In this document: positions 28,475 through 37,625 of the stretch, piece by piece
Layout: the number at the start of each line of letters is the position of its first letter
Position numbering within the stretch: the first letter of the stretch is position 1
Source: M3007 sp033764075
GTDB lineage: Bacteria > Bacteroidota > Bacteroidia > Chitinophagales > Saprospiraceae
Direction of reading: 5' to 3'
Assembly: GCA_033764075.1 (NCBI GenBank)
Contig: JANRJH010000044.1
Span: 1 to 64,000 of the forward strand
DNA: 64,000 nucleotides
Notes under the pieces: model-generated
Databases searched by the model: none
What the model was told of the DNA's origin: nothing
What the model saw: only the letters and a program-made list of their open reading frames with translations
Made by a program: the position numbers and the translations under genes

Positions 28475-28666
28475 ATGGAAAAACTGACCCTTTACCTCCG
28501 CGAAAGCTACCAGGAGTTGGTCAATCATGTGTCCTGGCCTACGTACAACCAGTTGGTTGAAAGTACCATTGTCGTGCTGGTTACTGCCGGGTTACTGGCA
28601 TTGGTCATCTTTGTGATGGACGGCCTGAGCAGCGTGGTGTTCAAAACCATTTACGGCATTTTCTGA
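28475..28666 (+). CDS. secE: Preprotein translocase subunit SecE
   Basis: 63 residues, the short single-TM form. An amphipathic N-terminal helix (LTLYLRESYQELVNHVSWPT, with the conserved SWPT) precedes one TM segment (IVVLVTAGLLALVIFVMDGL). It clamps SecY in the inner membrane. Position directly before nusG is the normal bacterial order and secures the call. Confidence 0.95.
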   Translation: MEKLTLYLRESYQELVNHVSWPTYNQLVESTIVVLVTAGLLALVIFVMDGLSSVVFKTIYGIF

Positions 28667-28725
28667 TCGGATATCGAACAGCCGACACCTTTGTCGCACG
28701 GTATATCGTCAACCAAGATTGCACA

Positions 28726-29310
28726 ATGAATCAAGAAAAGGCCCCTGCCCCTGCTTCCACCCTTTCTGAAGAGAAGAAATGGTATTCGCTACGGGTCATC
28801 AGCGGTAAGGAAAAGAAGATTAAGGAACGCATCGATCTGGAGATAGAACGATCCGGATGGAAAGACTTTGTCTTCCAGGTTATTGTGCCTACCGAAAAGG
28901 TGTACAAGATCAGGGGTGGTAAAAAGGTAGTCCAGGAGCGAAACCTGCTGCCCGGCTACATCCTGGTGGAGGCCATCGGCCAAAAACTCAACGGCGACGT
29001 CGCCAAAGCCATCAGCGACATCCCCAACGTAATCCACTTTCTGGGCAAAGAAACCCCCATCCCCATGACCCAGACAGAGGCCAACCGCTTGCTGGGTAAG
29101 GTCGATGAAAGCAGTGAAGTAGGCGAGACCATGATCGAACCGTTCCTGCACGGCGAAACCGTCAAAATCATTGACGGGCCGTTCGCCGAATTCGTGGGAG
29201 ACATCCAGGAAGTTAACGACGAAAAGAAAAAACTGAAGGTGATTGTCAAGATTTTTGGTCGTGGTACCGAAGTCGAACTCAACTTCATGCAAGTAGAAAA
29301 AATCGGTTGA
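28726..29310 (+). CDS. nusG: Transcription termination/antitermination factor NusG
   Basis: 194 residues. N-terminal NGN domain begins KKWYSLRVISGKEKKIKERI (about 18-37) and includes LLPGYILVEA; the C-terminal KOW domain is FLHGETVKIIDGPFAEFVGDI (about 140-160). It binds RNA polymerase and couples it to Rho or to the ribosome through S10. Fifty-nine bases after secE. Confidence 0.96.
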   Translation: MNQEKAPAPASTLSEEKKWYSLRVISGKEKKIKERIDLEIERSGWKDFVFQVIVPTEKVYKIRGGKKVVQERNLLPGYILVEAIGQKLNGDVAKAISDIPNVIHFLGKETPIPMTQTEANRLLGKVDESSEVGETMIEPFLHGETVKIIDGPFAEFVGDIQEVNDEKKKLKVIVKIFGRGTEVELNFMQVEKIG

Positions 29311-29418
29311 ACCGTTGGATGTCCGATCTTCTCCCGGACACGCTTCCATCTCAACGCGGGCAACCGTTACCCATACAGTTTAAACATTCCGCACTGATCG
29401 TGTTGAAAAACCGAACAC

Positions 29419-29868
29419 ATGGCAAAAGAAGTCGATGTATATATTAAACTCCAGGTGAAAGGTGGCCAGGCAAACCCGGCCCCGCCCATTGGACCCGCTC
29501 TCGGCTCCAAAGGGGTGAACATCATGGAGTTTTGCAAGCGCTTCAACGCGCAAACGCAAGAGCAGATAGGCAAGGTATTGCCGGTCATCATTTCGGTGTA
29601 CAAGGACAAAACGTTCGATTTTGTCATCAAAACGCCGCCGGCCGCCATCCAGTTGTTTGAAGCCGCCAAACTCGCTCCCGGAAAAGGTTCGCCCGAGCCC
29701 AACCGGAAGAAGGTAGGCTCGGTCACCTGGGAACAGGTGCGCCTCATCGCCGAAAGCAAGATGCCTGACCTGAACTGCTTCACCGTTGAAGCCGCTATGC
29801 GCATGGTTGCCGGCACCGCCCGCAGCATGGGCCTGACCATTACCGGTACCGCCCCCTGGGAAAACTGA
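29419..29868 (+). CDS. rplK: 50S ribosomal protein L11
   Basis: 149 residues. Starts MAKEVDVYIKLQVKGGQANP, with the L11 signature GQANPAPPIGPALGSKGVNIMEF and the C-terminal rRNA-binding part (PDLNCFTVEAAMRMVAGTAR). Part of the GTPase-associated centre of the 50S subunit. The stop is followed directly by a heptamer repeat array. Confidence 0.97.
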   Translation: MAKEVDVYIKLQVKGGQANPAPPIGPALGSKGVNIMEFCKRFNAQTQEQIGKVLPVIISVYKDKTFDFVIKTPPAAIQLFEAAKLAPGKGSPEPNRKKVGSVTWEQVRLIAESKMPDLNCFTVEAAMRMVAGTARSMGLTITGTAPWEN

Positions 29869-29869
29869 T

Positions 29870-29944
29870 TCGAGTGTCGAATGTCGAGTGTCGAGTGTCG
29901 AATATGCTACGCTAAATCGACTCTCGAAATTCGACACTCGACAA
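29870..29944. repeat. Heptamer repeat (TCGAnnn) in inverted halves between rplK and rplA
   Basis: Five units TCGAGTG/TCGAATG/TCGAATA (29870-29904), a 12-base centre, then four units TCGACTC, TCGAAAT, TCGACAC, TCGACAA (29917-29944). The second half is largely the reverse complement of the first, so the RNA can form a hairpin inside the ribosomal protein operon. Confidence 0.85.
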
Positions 29945-29995
29945 TCTAAAAGGGAGTTCCGCCCATCGGAACGCTGAACCTTAAACAATTGAACA

Positions 29996-30691
29996 ATGGC
30001 TAACATGACCAAAAAGCGGAAGGCCGTTGAAACAAGAGTGGATCGCGACAAGCTGTATTCGCTGAACGATGCGATGAGCCTGGTCAAAGAAGTGAACACT
30101 ACTAAATTCAACGCCTCCGTCGACGTACACGTGCGTTTGGGCATCGACACCCGGAAGGCCGATCAGGCCCTGCGCGGTACCGTATCGCTCCCCCACGGCA
30201 CGGGCAAGACCAAGCGTGTGCTGGTGTTTTGCACACCCGACAAGGAAGCAGAAGCCAAAGAAGCCGGCGCCGATTTCGTTGGTCTCGACGAGTACATTCA
30301 AAAAGTCCAGGAAGGCTGGATGGACGTGGACGTTATCGTCGCTACCCCCAACGTAATGGCCCAACTCGGCAAAGTGGCGCGGATCCTGGGCCCTCGCGGC
30401 CTGATGCCGAACCCTAAAACGGGTACGGTGACACTGGACATCGCCTCGGCCGTTTCCGAAGTCAAAAAAGGAAAGATCGCTTTTCGTGCCGACAAATTCG
30501 GTATCGTTCACGCCTCGATCGGCAGGGTCTCCTTCTCACAGGAGCAACTCGCTGAAAACGCAACCGAACTCATCACCACCCTCCACCGCATGAAGCCCTC
30601 TTCTGCCAAAGGTGTGTACATGAAAACAATTGCCGTTGCCAGCACCATGAGCCCGGGTATTCCCGTCGACCCCAAGTCGATCAAAGTGTAA
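29996..30691 (+). CDS. rplA: 50S ribosomal protein L1
   Basis: 231 residues, full length. Signature regions: SLNDAMSLVKEVNTTKFNAS, VRLGIDTRKADQALRGTVSLP, VIVATPNVMAQLGKVARILG, GLMPNPKTGTVT. L1 forms the stalk that moves E-site tRNA and commonly represses its own operon by binding the mRNA leader. The start codon lies 51 bases after the heptamer hairpin. Confidence 0.97.
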   Translation: MANMTKKRKAVETRVDRDKLYSLNDAMSLVKEVNTTKFNASVDVHVRLGIDTRKADQALRGTVSLPHGTGKTKRVLVFCTPDKEAEAKEAGADFVGLDEYIQKVQEGWMDVDVIVATPNVMAQLGKVARILGPRGLMPNPKTGTVTLDIASAVSEVKKGKIAFRADKFGIVHASIGRVSFSQEQLAENATELITTLHRMKPSSAKGVYMKTIAVASTMSPGIPVDPKSIKV

Positions 30692-30733
30692 CGCACAAAT
30701 CAATCAACACTCACCATTTTCAACCATACGAAA

Positions 30734-31261
30734 ATGACCCGCGAAGAAAAATCCGCCGCGATCGCCGAGTTGAAGGAAGAGTTGGGAAGTACACCCTTCT
30801 TTTACCTCACCGACTCCTCCACGCTGTCGGTGGGTAAGGTGAACGCTCTCCGCCGCTTGTGTTACGAACAGGGCGTAAAAATGAAGGTAGCCAAAAACAC
30901 CCTCATCCAGAAAGCGCTTGAAGACGCACCGGCGGAAAAAGGCTATGCTGCGCTGTTCGAAGTGCTGCACGGACCAACCACGATCATGATCGCCGAAAAC
31001 CCCAAGGCGCCGGCACTCCTGATCGAGAAATTCCGTAAGACAAACGAACGGCCGCTCCTGAAAGCCGCTTACATCGACACCGCCGTTTACATCGGCGACG
31101 AACAGCTCGAACCGCTGACCAAACTGAAGAGCAAGGACGAAATGGTCGGAGAGATCATCGGCCTGCTCCAGTCGCCCGGTCGCCGTCTCGCCAGCCAGCT
31201 CAAGGCTACCGGCTCCAAAATCGCCGGCATCGTCAAGACGCTGGAAGAGCGCGAAGGCTAA
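30734..31261 (+). CDS. rplJ: 50S ribosomal protein L10
   Basis: 175 residues. N-terminal rRNA-binding domain MTREEKSAAIAELKEEL with KMKVAKNTLIQKAL; the C-terminal helix (GSKIAGIVKTLEER) is the docking site of L7/L12 dimers. Forty-two bases after rplA, in the usual order before rplL. Confidence 0.96.
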   Translation: MTREEKSAAIAELKEELGSTPFFYLTDSSTLSVGKVNALRRLCYEQGVKMKVAKNTLIQKALEDAPAEKGYAALFEVLHGPTTIMIAENPKAPALLIEKFRKTNERPLLKAAYIDTAVYIGDEQLEPLTKLKSKDEMVGEIIGLLQSPGRRLASQLKATGSKIAGIVKTLEEREG

Positions 31262-31358
31262 ACCCCTTAAGGCTTCCAAGTATCGCACCATAATGTGCCC
31301 CCAATCAACCGCTATTTCAACAACATTCGCAAATCACCCAATCTAAAATTCTACAACA

Positions 31359-31742
31359 ATGGCTGATCTGAAAGCTCTGGCTGAATCGCTCGTAAACCTT
31401 ACGATCAAAGAAGCCAACGAACTGGCCAATATCCTCAAAGACGATTACGGCATTGAACCGGCAGCATCTGCCGTAGCCGTAGCCGCTATGCCCGGTGCCG
31501 GTGGCGGCGAAGCGCCCGCCGCAGTGGAGCAAACTGAATTCGACGTGATCCTCAAAGACGCAGGAGCCCAAAAGCTCAACGTCGTGAAAGAAGTCAAGAA
31601 CCTGCTCGGTCTGGGCCTGAAAGAAGCCAAAGACCTGGTTGACGGCGCCCCCAGCCCGCTGAAAAACGGCGTTAACAAGGCTGAGGCCGAATCGATCAAG
31701 ACGGCACTTGAGGCTGCCGGTGCGGTAATCGAGGTGAAGTAA
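31359..31742 (+). CDS. rplL: 50S ribosomal protein L7/L12
   Basis: 127 residues. N-terminal dimerisation part (LKALAESLVNLTIKEANELA), an A/G-rich hinge (AMPGAGGGEAPAAVEQ), then the factor-binding domain EFDVILKDAGAQKLNVVKEV and LGLGLKEAKDLVDGAP. It recruits and stimulates translational GTPases, including the EF-Tu of this cluster. Confidence 0.97.
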   Translation: MADLKALAESLVNLTIKEANELANILKDDYGIEPAASAVAVAAMPGAGGGEAPAAVEQTEFDVILKDAGAQKLNVVKEVKNLLGLGLKEAKDLVDGAPSPLKNGVNKAEAESIKTALEAAGAVIEVK

Positions 31743-31857
31743 GTCCGGCTGCGTCAATCCCGGCCGGCCTCCCCAGGCCGCACCCGGTCGATTCGTCCTT
31801 CCGTCACTGCGACACTTCCGATTAACATGCACCCAGCACGACAATTCAATATTCCAA
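31743..31857 (+). other. First part of the rplL-rpoB spacer
   Basis: The spacer between rplL and rpoB is 288 bases (31743-32030), long for this junction. No gene is seen in it. Its main structure is the hairpin listed at 31858-31915. Confidence 0.5.
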
Positions 31858-31915
31858 CAACGAACAGGCTTAACACGGCCCCCGCAACGCGGAGCCTGTG
31901 TTAAGCCTCTCGTTG
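31858..31915 (+). promoter_or_regulatory. Long stem-loop between rplL and rpoB
   Basis: CAACGA + AGGCTTAACAC pair with GTGTTAAGCCT + TCGTTG. The stem is extended inside by GGC/GCC and CCGC/GCGG closing an AAC loop, so almost every base from 31858 to 31915 is paired. No T run follows, so it is not a plain terminator. It is placed where many bacteria have an attenuator or RNase III site that sets the ratio of L7/L12 to RNA polymerase; the same role here is inference. Confidence 0.75.
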
Positions 31916-32030
31916 TCTCTGCCGGAACCATCCGGCCCTTTCATACGTTCTAATGGTTCGCCATCAGCGCAATTCCCGCCGGTAAAAGAATCGGCAACGC
32001 GGTGCGCACGCCAAAAAGCACAATTTCAGC

Positions 32031-35000
32031 ATGACCATGAACGGCATCTCCTCCAATGGAGTGAACAACAAAACCGGCGTCCAGGTACGCGTTAATTTCG
32101 GCAAAATTAAACATGCCGGTGATTATCCTGACCTGCTGGAAATTCAACTTAAGTCGTTTCAGGAGTTTTTCCAATTGGAAACGACACCCGAAAACCGCAT
32201 CAACGAAGGTCTGTACAAAGTTTTCAAAGAAAACTTTCCCATCACCGATGCGCGCAACATCTTTAACCTGGAATTCCTCGACTACTTCGTCGACCCGCCC
32301 CGCTATAGCATAGATGAGTGCATGCAGCGGGGTCTGACCTATTCGGTGCCCCTCAAGGCCAAGTTGCGCCTGTCGTGCAACGATGAGGAACACATCGACT
32401 TCCAGACCATCGTGCAGGACGTATTCCTCGGCAACATTCCCTACATGACGCCGAAGGGCACCTTCGTCATCAACGGCGCCGAAAGGGTCATCGTTTCCCA
32501 GCTCCACCGCTCGCCTGGTGTGTTTTTCGGACAAAGCTTCCACCCGAACGGCACCAAAATTTACAGCGCCCGCGTTATCCCTTTCAAAGGGGCGTGGATG
32601 GAGTTCGCCACCGATATCAACCTGGTCATGTACGCCTACATTGACCGCAAGAAGAAGTTTCCCGTCACCACCCTCCTGCGCGCCATCGGCTTCGATACCG
32701 ATAAGGCTATCCTCGACCTGTTCAACCTGGCCGATGAAGTCGCCTGCACGCGCGAAAACCTGGAGAACGCCGTCGGCCGCAAACTCGCCGCTCGGGTGCT
32801 TAAAACCTGGACGGAGGACTTCGTAGACGAAGACACCGGCGAGGTTGTGACCATCGAGCGGAACGAGATCATCCTCGAACGCGATACCGTGCTCGACGCC
32901 GATAACATTGAGTTTATTCTCGAGGCCGGCTCCACTACCGTCATCTTGCAGCGTACCGACGTGGAGGAGGACTTCTCCATCATCTACAATACCCTTCAGA
33001 AAGATCCGACCTCCAGCGAACTGGAGGCCGTGACCTACATATACCGCCAACTGCGCGGTAGCGACCCCCCGGACGACGAGACCGCCCGCGGCATCATCGA
33101 CAAGCTCTTTTTCTCCGACAAACGCTACAACCTCGGCGACGTCGGCCGCTTCAAGATCAACCGCAAACTCCAACTCGATATCCCGGACGACAACCTGGTG
33201 CTGACCAAGGAGGACATCATCGCCATCGTGCGCTACATCGTCAGCCTGATCAACAACAAAGCCGAGATAGACGATATTGATCACCTCTCCAACCGCCGCG
33301 TGCGGTCGGTCGGTGAGCAGCTCTACGCACAGTTCGGCGTGGGCCTGGCCCGTATGGCGCGCACCATCCGCGAACGCATGAACGTGCGCGACAACGAGGT
33401 GTTCACGCCCATCGACCTGATCAACGCCCGTACCCTCTCGTCGGTCATCAACTCTTTCTTCGGCACCAGCCAGCTCTCGCAATTCCTCGACCAGACCAAC
33501 CCGCTGTCTGAAATCACCCACAAACGGCGGATTTCGGCCCTTGGCCCCGGCGGTCTGTCGCGCGAACGCGCCGGTTTCGAGGTGCGCGACGTACACTATT
33601 CGCACTATGGTCGCCTCTGCACCATCGAAACGCCCGAAGGACCCAACATCGGTCTGATCTCCACCCTGTGCACCCACGCCAAGATCAACAAGATGGGCTT
33701 CCTCGAAACCCCTTACCGCAAGGTGGAAGAGGGGAGGGTCATCCTCGAAGGCGATGTAGAATACCTGTCGGCCGAAGCGGAAGATTACCGGAAAATCGCC
33801 CAGGCCAACTCCCCTGTGGATGAAAAGGGCGCATTCGTGGAAGACCGCATTCGCTCCCGCGAGCACGGCGACTTTCCTGTGCTCACGCCCGAAGAGATCG
33901 AGTACATTGACGTGGCGCCCAACCAGATCGTGGGCGTCTCCGCCTCGCTCATTCCCTTCCTGGAAAACGACGACGCCAACCGCGCCCTCATGGGCTCCAA
34001 CATGCAACGCCAGGCCGTTCCGCTCATCCGGCCCCACTCACCCGTGGTGGGCACCGGACTGGAGGCCAAAGTGGCGCGCGACAGCCGCATGCTCATCAAC
34101 GCCGAAGGCAACGGCGTGGTGGAATACGTAGACGCCAACGAGATCATCATCCACTACGATCGTACGGAGGAAGACCAGCTGGTATCGTTCGAAGACGCCC
34201 GCAAAACGTATAAACTCACCAAGTTTATGCGCACCAACCAGGGCACCTGCATCAACCTCAAGCCCATCGTGCGCCGCGGCCAACGCGTCGAAGAAGGCGA
34301 TATCCTCTGCGAAGGGTATGCCACCGAAAACGGCGAACTTGCGCTCGGACAAAACCTGAAGGTGGCCTTCATGCCCTGGAAAGGGTACAACTTCGAGGAT
34401 GCCATCGTGCTGTCCGAACGCGTGGTCCAGGAAGATGTTTTCACTTCCATCCACATCGAACACTTCGAACTGGATGTGCGCGACACCAAACTCGGCGAGG
34501 AAGAACTGACTGCGGACATCCCCAACGTAAGTGAAGACGCTACCCGCGACCTCGACGAGAACGGCATCATCCGCATCGGCGCCTGGGCGCGCGAGGGCGA
34601 TATCCTTATCGGAAAAATTACACCCAAAGGCGAAACCGACCCCACACCAGAGGAAAAGCTGCTGCGCGCCATCTTCGGCGACAAAGCCGGCGACGTGAAA
34701 GACGCATCCCTCAAGGTGCCCCCCAGCGTGGGTGGCGTGGTGATCGATAAACAGCTTTTCGCCCGCGCCAAAAAAGATAAGGTCCAAAAAGAACAGGAAA
34801 AACTCCTGCTTGACAAACTCGACGACGAGCACGCCGTAGCCCTCAACAAGCTGCGCACCACCCTCATCGATAAGCTGCAGCTGCTGATCAAAGACAAGGT
34901 CACCAACGGCATCCGAAGCATTTATGGCGAAGAAATGGTGCCCAAGGGCTCCAAACTGACCGTTCAGGCGCTTCGCGAGCAAATTGACTACAGCCAGGTA

Positions 35001-35882
35001 GACTACGGCAACTGGACTTCCGATGCTCAGGCCAACAAACTTATTGCCCGGCTGCTGCACAACTACAGCATCCGCGTGAACGAGGAAGTCGGCCGCTATA
35101 AGCGCGAAAAGTTCAACATCAGCATCGGCGACGAGTTGCCTGCCGGCGTACTGAAACTTGCCAAAGTGTACGTCGCCAAAAAACGCAAACTCAAAGTAGG
35201 CGACAAGCTCGCCGGCCGCCATGGCAACAAGGGTATCGTGAGCCGGATCGTGCGCAGCGAAGACATGCCCTTCCTCGAAGACGGCACACCGGTCGACGTG
35301 GTGCTCAACCCCCTGGGCGTACCCTCACGGATGAACCTGGGCCAGATCTTTGAAACCGTACTTGGCTGGGCAGGCGAACGCCTCGGACTCAAATTCGCTA
35401 CCCCCATCTTCGACGGCGCCAAAACCGACGAGATCGAGGATTACATCCAACGGGCCGGACTACCCAGCCTGGGCCAAACCTACCTAAGCGACGGCGAAAC
35501 CGGCGACCGCTTCCACCAGAAAGCGACCGTGGGTCTGATCTACATCATCAAGCTCAGCCACATGGTCGACGACAAGATGCACGCGCGCTCCATCGGCCCA
35601 TACTCGCTCATTACCCAGCAGCCGCTCGGCGGTAAAGCCCAGTTCGGTGGTCAGCGTTTCGGGGAGATGGAGGTTTGGGCCCTCGAAGCCTACGGCGCCT
35701 CCAACATCCTTCAGGAGTTGCTTACCGTGAAATCCGACGACATCCAGGGACGCGCCAAGGCTTACGAAGCCATCGTAAAAGGCGACAACCTGCCCGAACC
35801 GAATATTCCGGAATCGTTCAACGTACTCGTGCACGAGTTGCGCGGCCTGGCGCTGGACGTGAAATTTGAAAGCGAGGAATAA
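32031..35882 (+). CDS. rpoB: DNA-directed RNA polymerase subunit beta
   Basis: 1283 residues. Recognised along its whole length: YPDLLEIQLKSFQEFFQ at the N terminus, GTFVINGAERVIVSQLHRSP, the rifampicin region GTSQLSQFLDQTNPLSEITHKRRISALGPGG split by its usual motifs, RGQRVEEGDILCEG, KVGDKLAGRHGNKG and GGQRFGEMEVWALEAYG near the end. S/Q/D/H/R/S residues of the rifampicin pocket look wild type. ATG 32031 is used; ATG 32037 is an alternative. Instead of rpoC, a methyltransferase gene starts four bases after the stop. Confidence 0.98.
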   Translation: MTMNGISSNGVNNKTGVQVRVNFGKIKHAGDYPDLLEIQLKSFQEFFQLETTPENRINEGLYKVFKENFPITDARNIFNLEFLDYFVDPPRYSIDECMQRGLTYSVPLKAKLRLSCNDEEHIDFQTIVQDVFLGNIPYMTPKGTFVINGAERVIVSQLHRSPGVFFGQSFHPNGTKIYSARVIPFKGAWMEFATDINLVMYAYIDRKKKFPVTTLLRAIGFDTDKAILDLFNLADEVACTRENLENAVGRKLAARVLKTWTEDFVDEDTGEVVTIERNEIILERDTVLDADNIEFILEAGSTTVILQRTDVEEDFSIIYNTLQKDPTSSELEAVTYIYRQLRGSDPPDDETARGIIDKLFFSDKRYNLGDVGRFKINRKLQLDIPDDNLVLTKEDIIAIVRYIVSLINNKAEIDDIDHLSNRRVRSVGEQLYAQFGVGLARMARTIRERMNVRDNEVFTPIDLINARTLSSVINSFFGTSQLSQFLDQTNPLSEITHKRRISALGPGGLSRERAGFEVRDVHYSHYGRLCTIETPEGPNIGLISTLCTHAKINKMGFLETPYRKVEEGRVILEGDVEYLSAEAEDYRKIAQANSPVDEKGAFVEDRIRSREHGDFPVLTPEEIEYIDVAPNQIVGVSASLIPFLENDDANRALMGSNMQRQAVPLIRPHSPVVGTGLEAKVARDSRMLINAEGNGVVEYVDANEIIIHYDRTEEDQLVSFEDARKTYKLTKFMRTNQGTCINLKPIVRRGQRVEEGDILCEGYATENGELALGQNLKVAFMPWKGYNFEDAIVLSERVVQEDVFTSIHIEHFELDVRDTKLGEEELTADIPNVSEDATRDLDENGIIRIGAWAREGDILIGKITPKGETDPTPEEKLLRAIFGDKAGDVKDASLKVPPSVGGVVIDKQLFARAKKDKVQKEQEKLLLDKLDDEHAVALNKLRTTLIDKLQLLIKDKVTNGIRSIYGEEMVPKGSKLTVQALREQIDYSQVDYGNWTSDAQANKLIARLLHNYSIRVNEEVGRYKREKFNISIGDELPAGVLKLAKVYVAKKRKLKVGDKLAGRHGNKGIVSRIVRSEDMPFLEDGTPVDVVLNPLGVPSRMNLGQIFETVLGWAGERLGLKFATPIFDGAKTDEIEDYIQRAGLPSLGQTYLSDGETGDRFHQKATVGLIYIIKLSHMVDDKMHARSIGPYSLITQQPLGGKAQFGGQRFGEMEVWALEAYGASNILQELLTVKSDDIQGRAKAYEAIVKGDNLPEPNIPESFNVLVHELRGLALDVKFESEE

Positions 35883-35885
35883 ACC

Positions 35886-36599
35886 ATGCTCCAAATCAAC
35901 GCAACAGACCGGGATTACCTGAGCGGGAAATCGTTTTCCACCATTTATGAGTTTAGCCTCAAAGGGTCTTCCAACCCCCAAACCCGACTCGAATGGCTGG
36001 TGCCGATCGTCCGCGGCAAACGGGTTATCCATTTCGGTTGTGTGGATCACCTGTCGATCGTTGAACAACGACGCAAGGAAAAAACGTGGCTGCACGACAT
36101 CCTGGCGCAACAATGTACCGACCTGGCAGGCATCGATATCGACGAACAAGGCATCCATTACATGCAGGGCGAAGGTTTCGAGGTATACCGCGCCAACGTG
36201 CTGACCGACCCCGCCCCCGCGGAAGTGCTCCAGCGCAAATGGGACTACCTCGTGGCCGGCGAAGTGCTCGAACACATTGATAACCCTGTGGCTTTTTTGA
36301 CCGCCATCCGGGAAAAATACGGTCCGGTGACGGACAAGATCATCATCACGGTGCCCAATGCGATGAGTTACACCAACTTCCGCTTCGCGTTGCGCAACAC
36401 CGAATTGATCAACTCCGACCACCGTTTCTGGTTCAGCCCGTTTACGCTCCTCAAGGTAGCCAAACAGGCGGGCATCGAACCCGAAGCGTACGACCTCTGT
36501 GTGGACGTGCACGCCTCGCCCCTCAGCATCAAATATTGGTTAAGAAACCGCCCCATGTTCCGCAACAGAGTGGTGCTGGTCGGACGGTTGAACGGATAA
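35886..36599 (+). CDS. SAM-dependent methyltransferase inserted between rpoB and rpoC
   Basis: 237 residues, starting four bases after the rpoB stop. Class I SAM fold in the variant used by glycan-linked methyltransferases: GKRVIHFGCVDHLSIV in place of motif I, acidic LAGIDIDEQGIHYM, WDYLVAGEVLEHIDNPVAFL, IIITVPNAMSY. No signal peptide. With the next two genes it forms a tight row on the same strand, most likely read on the rpo transcript. The neighbours suggest polysaccharide or glycoprotein modification; the substrate is unknown. Confidence 0.85.
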   Translation: MLQINATDRDYLSGKSFSTIYEFSLKGSSNPQTRLEWLVPIVRGKRVIHFGCVDHLSIVEQRRKEKTWLHDILAQQCTDLAGIDIDEQGIHYMQGEGFEVYRANVLTDPAPAEVLQRKWDYLVAGEVLEHIDNPVAFLTAIREKYGPVTDKIIITVPNAMSYTNFRFALRNTELINSDHRFWFSPFTLLKVAKQAGIEPEAYDLCVDVHASPLSIKYWLRNRPMFRNRVVLVGRLNG

Positions 36600-36602
36600 T
36601 CC

Positions 36603-37625
36603 ATGAGCGCCATCGTTTCCACCTGGATCTACCTGGACGCGCCCGAAGAGCGCTCCGTGTACCCCCAAGTGGGTAAGCAATCGCACCTGCCGGCCTTTCA
36701 AATGGTGTATTGGCAATGCGTGGCGGTGTTTTACGCGCTCAGTAAACACCATAATCCCGGCGCGCGTCACCTGCTGTTTACCAACCAGCAGAAAGACCGG
36801 TTGCCGGTGAAAGACGGGTTTGATTGGGCCCGCTTTCTGGATGATCTGGGCGTCGAAGTGGTCACCCTGCCCCTCACCTGGCAAACACCACCAGGGTATT
36901 TCGGGAGCTGGCGAAACCAGTTTTACATCTTCGACATCCTGCAGTTCTTTGAAAAACAGGTTTACAACGACGACACCCCGCTGCTGGTGTTCGACTCCGA
37001 CTGCCTCGTCAATCGACCGCTGGATCAACTTTTCGAAGAAATCCGGCGCCACGGCCTTATGGCCCTGCCGATACACGACCACCCGCCGGAAGACAACATC
37101 AACGGCATCACCCGGCTCGACATGCGCGCGCTCTTTGCCGAGCTCGACGGTCGCGACCCGGGCATGGTTCCGGTGTATTATGGTGGCGAAGTGTTCGCCG
37201 CCACGCCGCCCGTCGTCCGCCGCATCAACGCCATCATGCCCCCCGTCTGGGAAGCCATGATGGAGTGTCACCGGCAAGCCAGGGCCAAGTTCAACGAAGA
37301 AGCCCATTTCCTGAGCTATTGCTACCACAGGATCGGCCAATTCGGATCGCTTGAGCCGTGGATTCGTCGCATCTGGACTTCCACGCGGTACACGGACGTG
37401 AAAGCCGCCGATGTAAACCTGCCCATCTGGCACCTGCCCTCGGAAAAGACCGGCGGCATCGCGCTTCTGTTTGAACGGCTTCGCAAAGGCCAGACCCTTC
37501 CGGTGCATCCCGAGCAAATCGGGCCCCTGGTGGGTGTACCCCGGCGAAGCGTGTACCGAAACATCCGACACCGACTCAAGTACACCGCCCTGTATCGGTG
37601 GTGGCTGAAGGTCAGCGGATGGTAA
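36603..37625 (+). CDS. Putative GT-A-type glycosyltransferase inserted between rpoB and rpoC
   Basis: 340 residues, three bases after the previous stop. The family is not one I can name. A nucleotide-sugar transferase fold is suggested by TPLLVFDSDCLVNRPLDQLF (about 125-144), where DSD fits the DxD metal-nucleotide site preceded by a hydrophobic strand, and by VPVYYGGEVFAATPPVV followed by EEAHFLSYCYHR, as in acceptor regions of GT-A enzymes. The C terminus is basic (RNIRHRLKYTALYRWW). No TM or signal peptide. Confidence 0.55.
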   Translation: MSAIVSTWIYLDAPEERSVYPQVGKQSHLPAFQMVYWQCVAVFYALSKHHNPGARHLLFTNQQKDRLPVKDGFDWARFLDDLGVEVVTLPLTWQTPPGYFGSWRNQFYIFDILQFFEKQVYNDDTPLLVFDSDCLVNRPLDQLFEEIRRHGLMALPIHDHPPEDNINGITRLDMRALFAELDGRDPGMVPVYYGGEVFAATPPVVRRINAIMPPVWEAMMECHRQARAKFNEEAHFLSYCYHRIGQFGSLEPWIRRIWTSTRYTDVKAADVNLPIWHLPSEKTGGIALLFERLRKGQTLPVHPEQIGPLVGVPRRSVYRNIRHRLKYTALYRWWLKVSGW

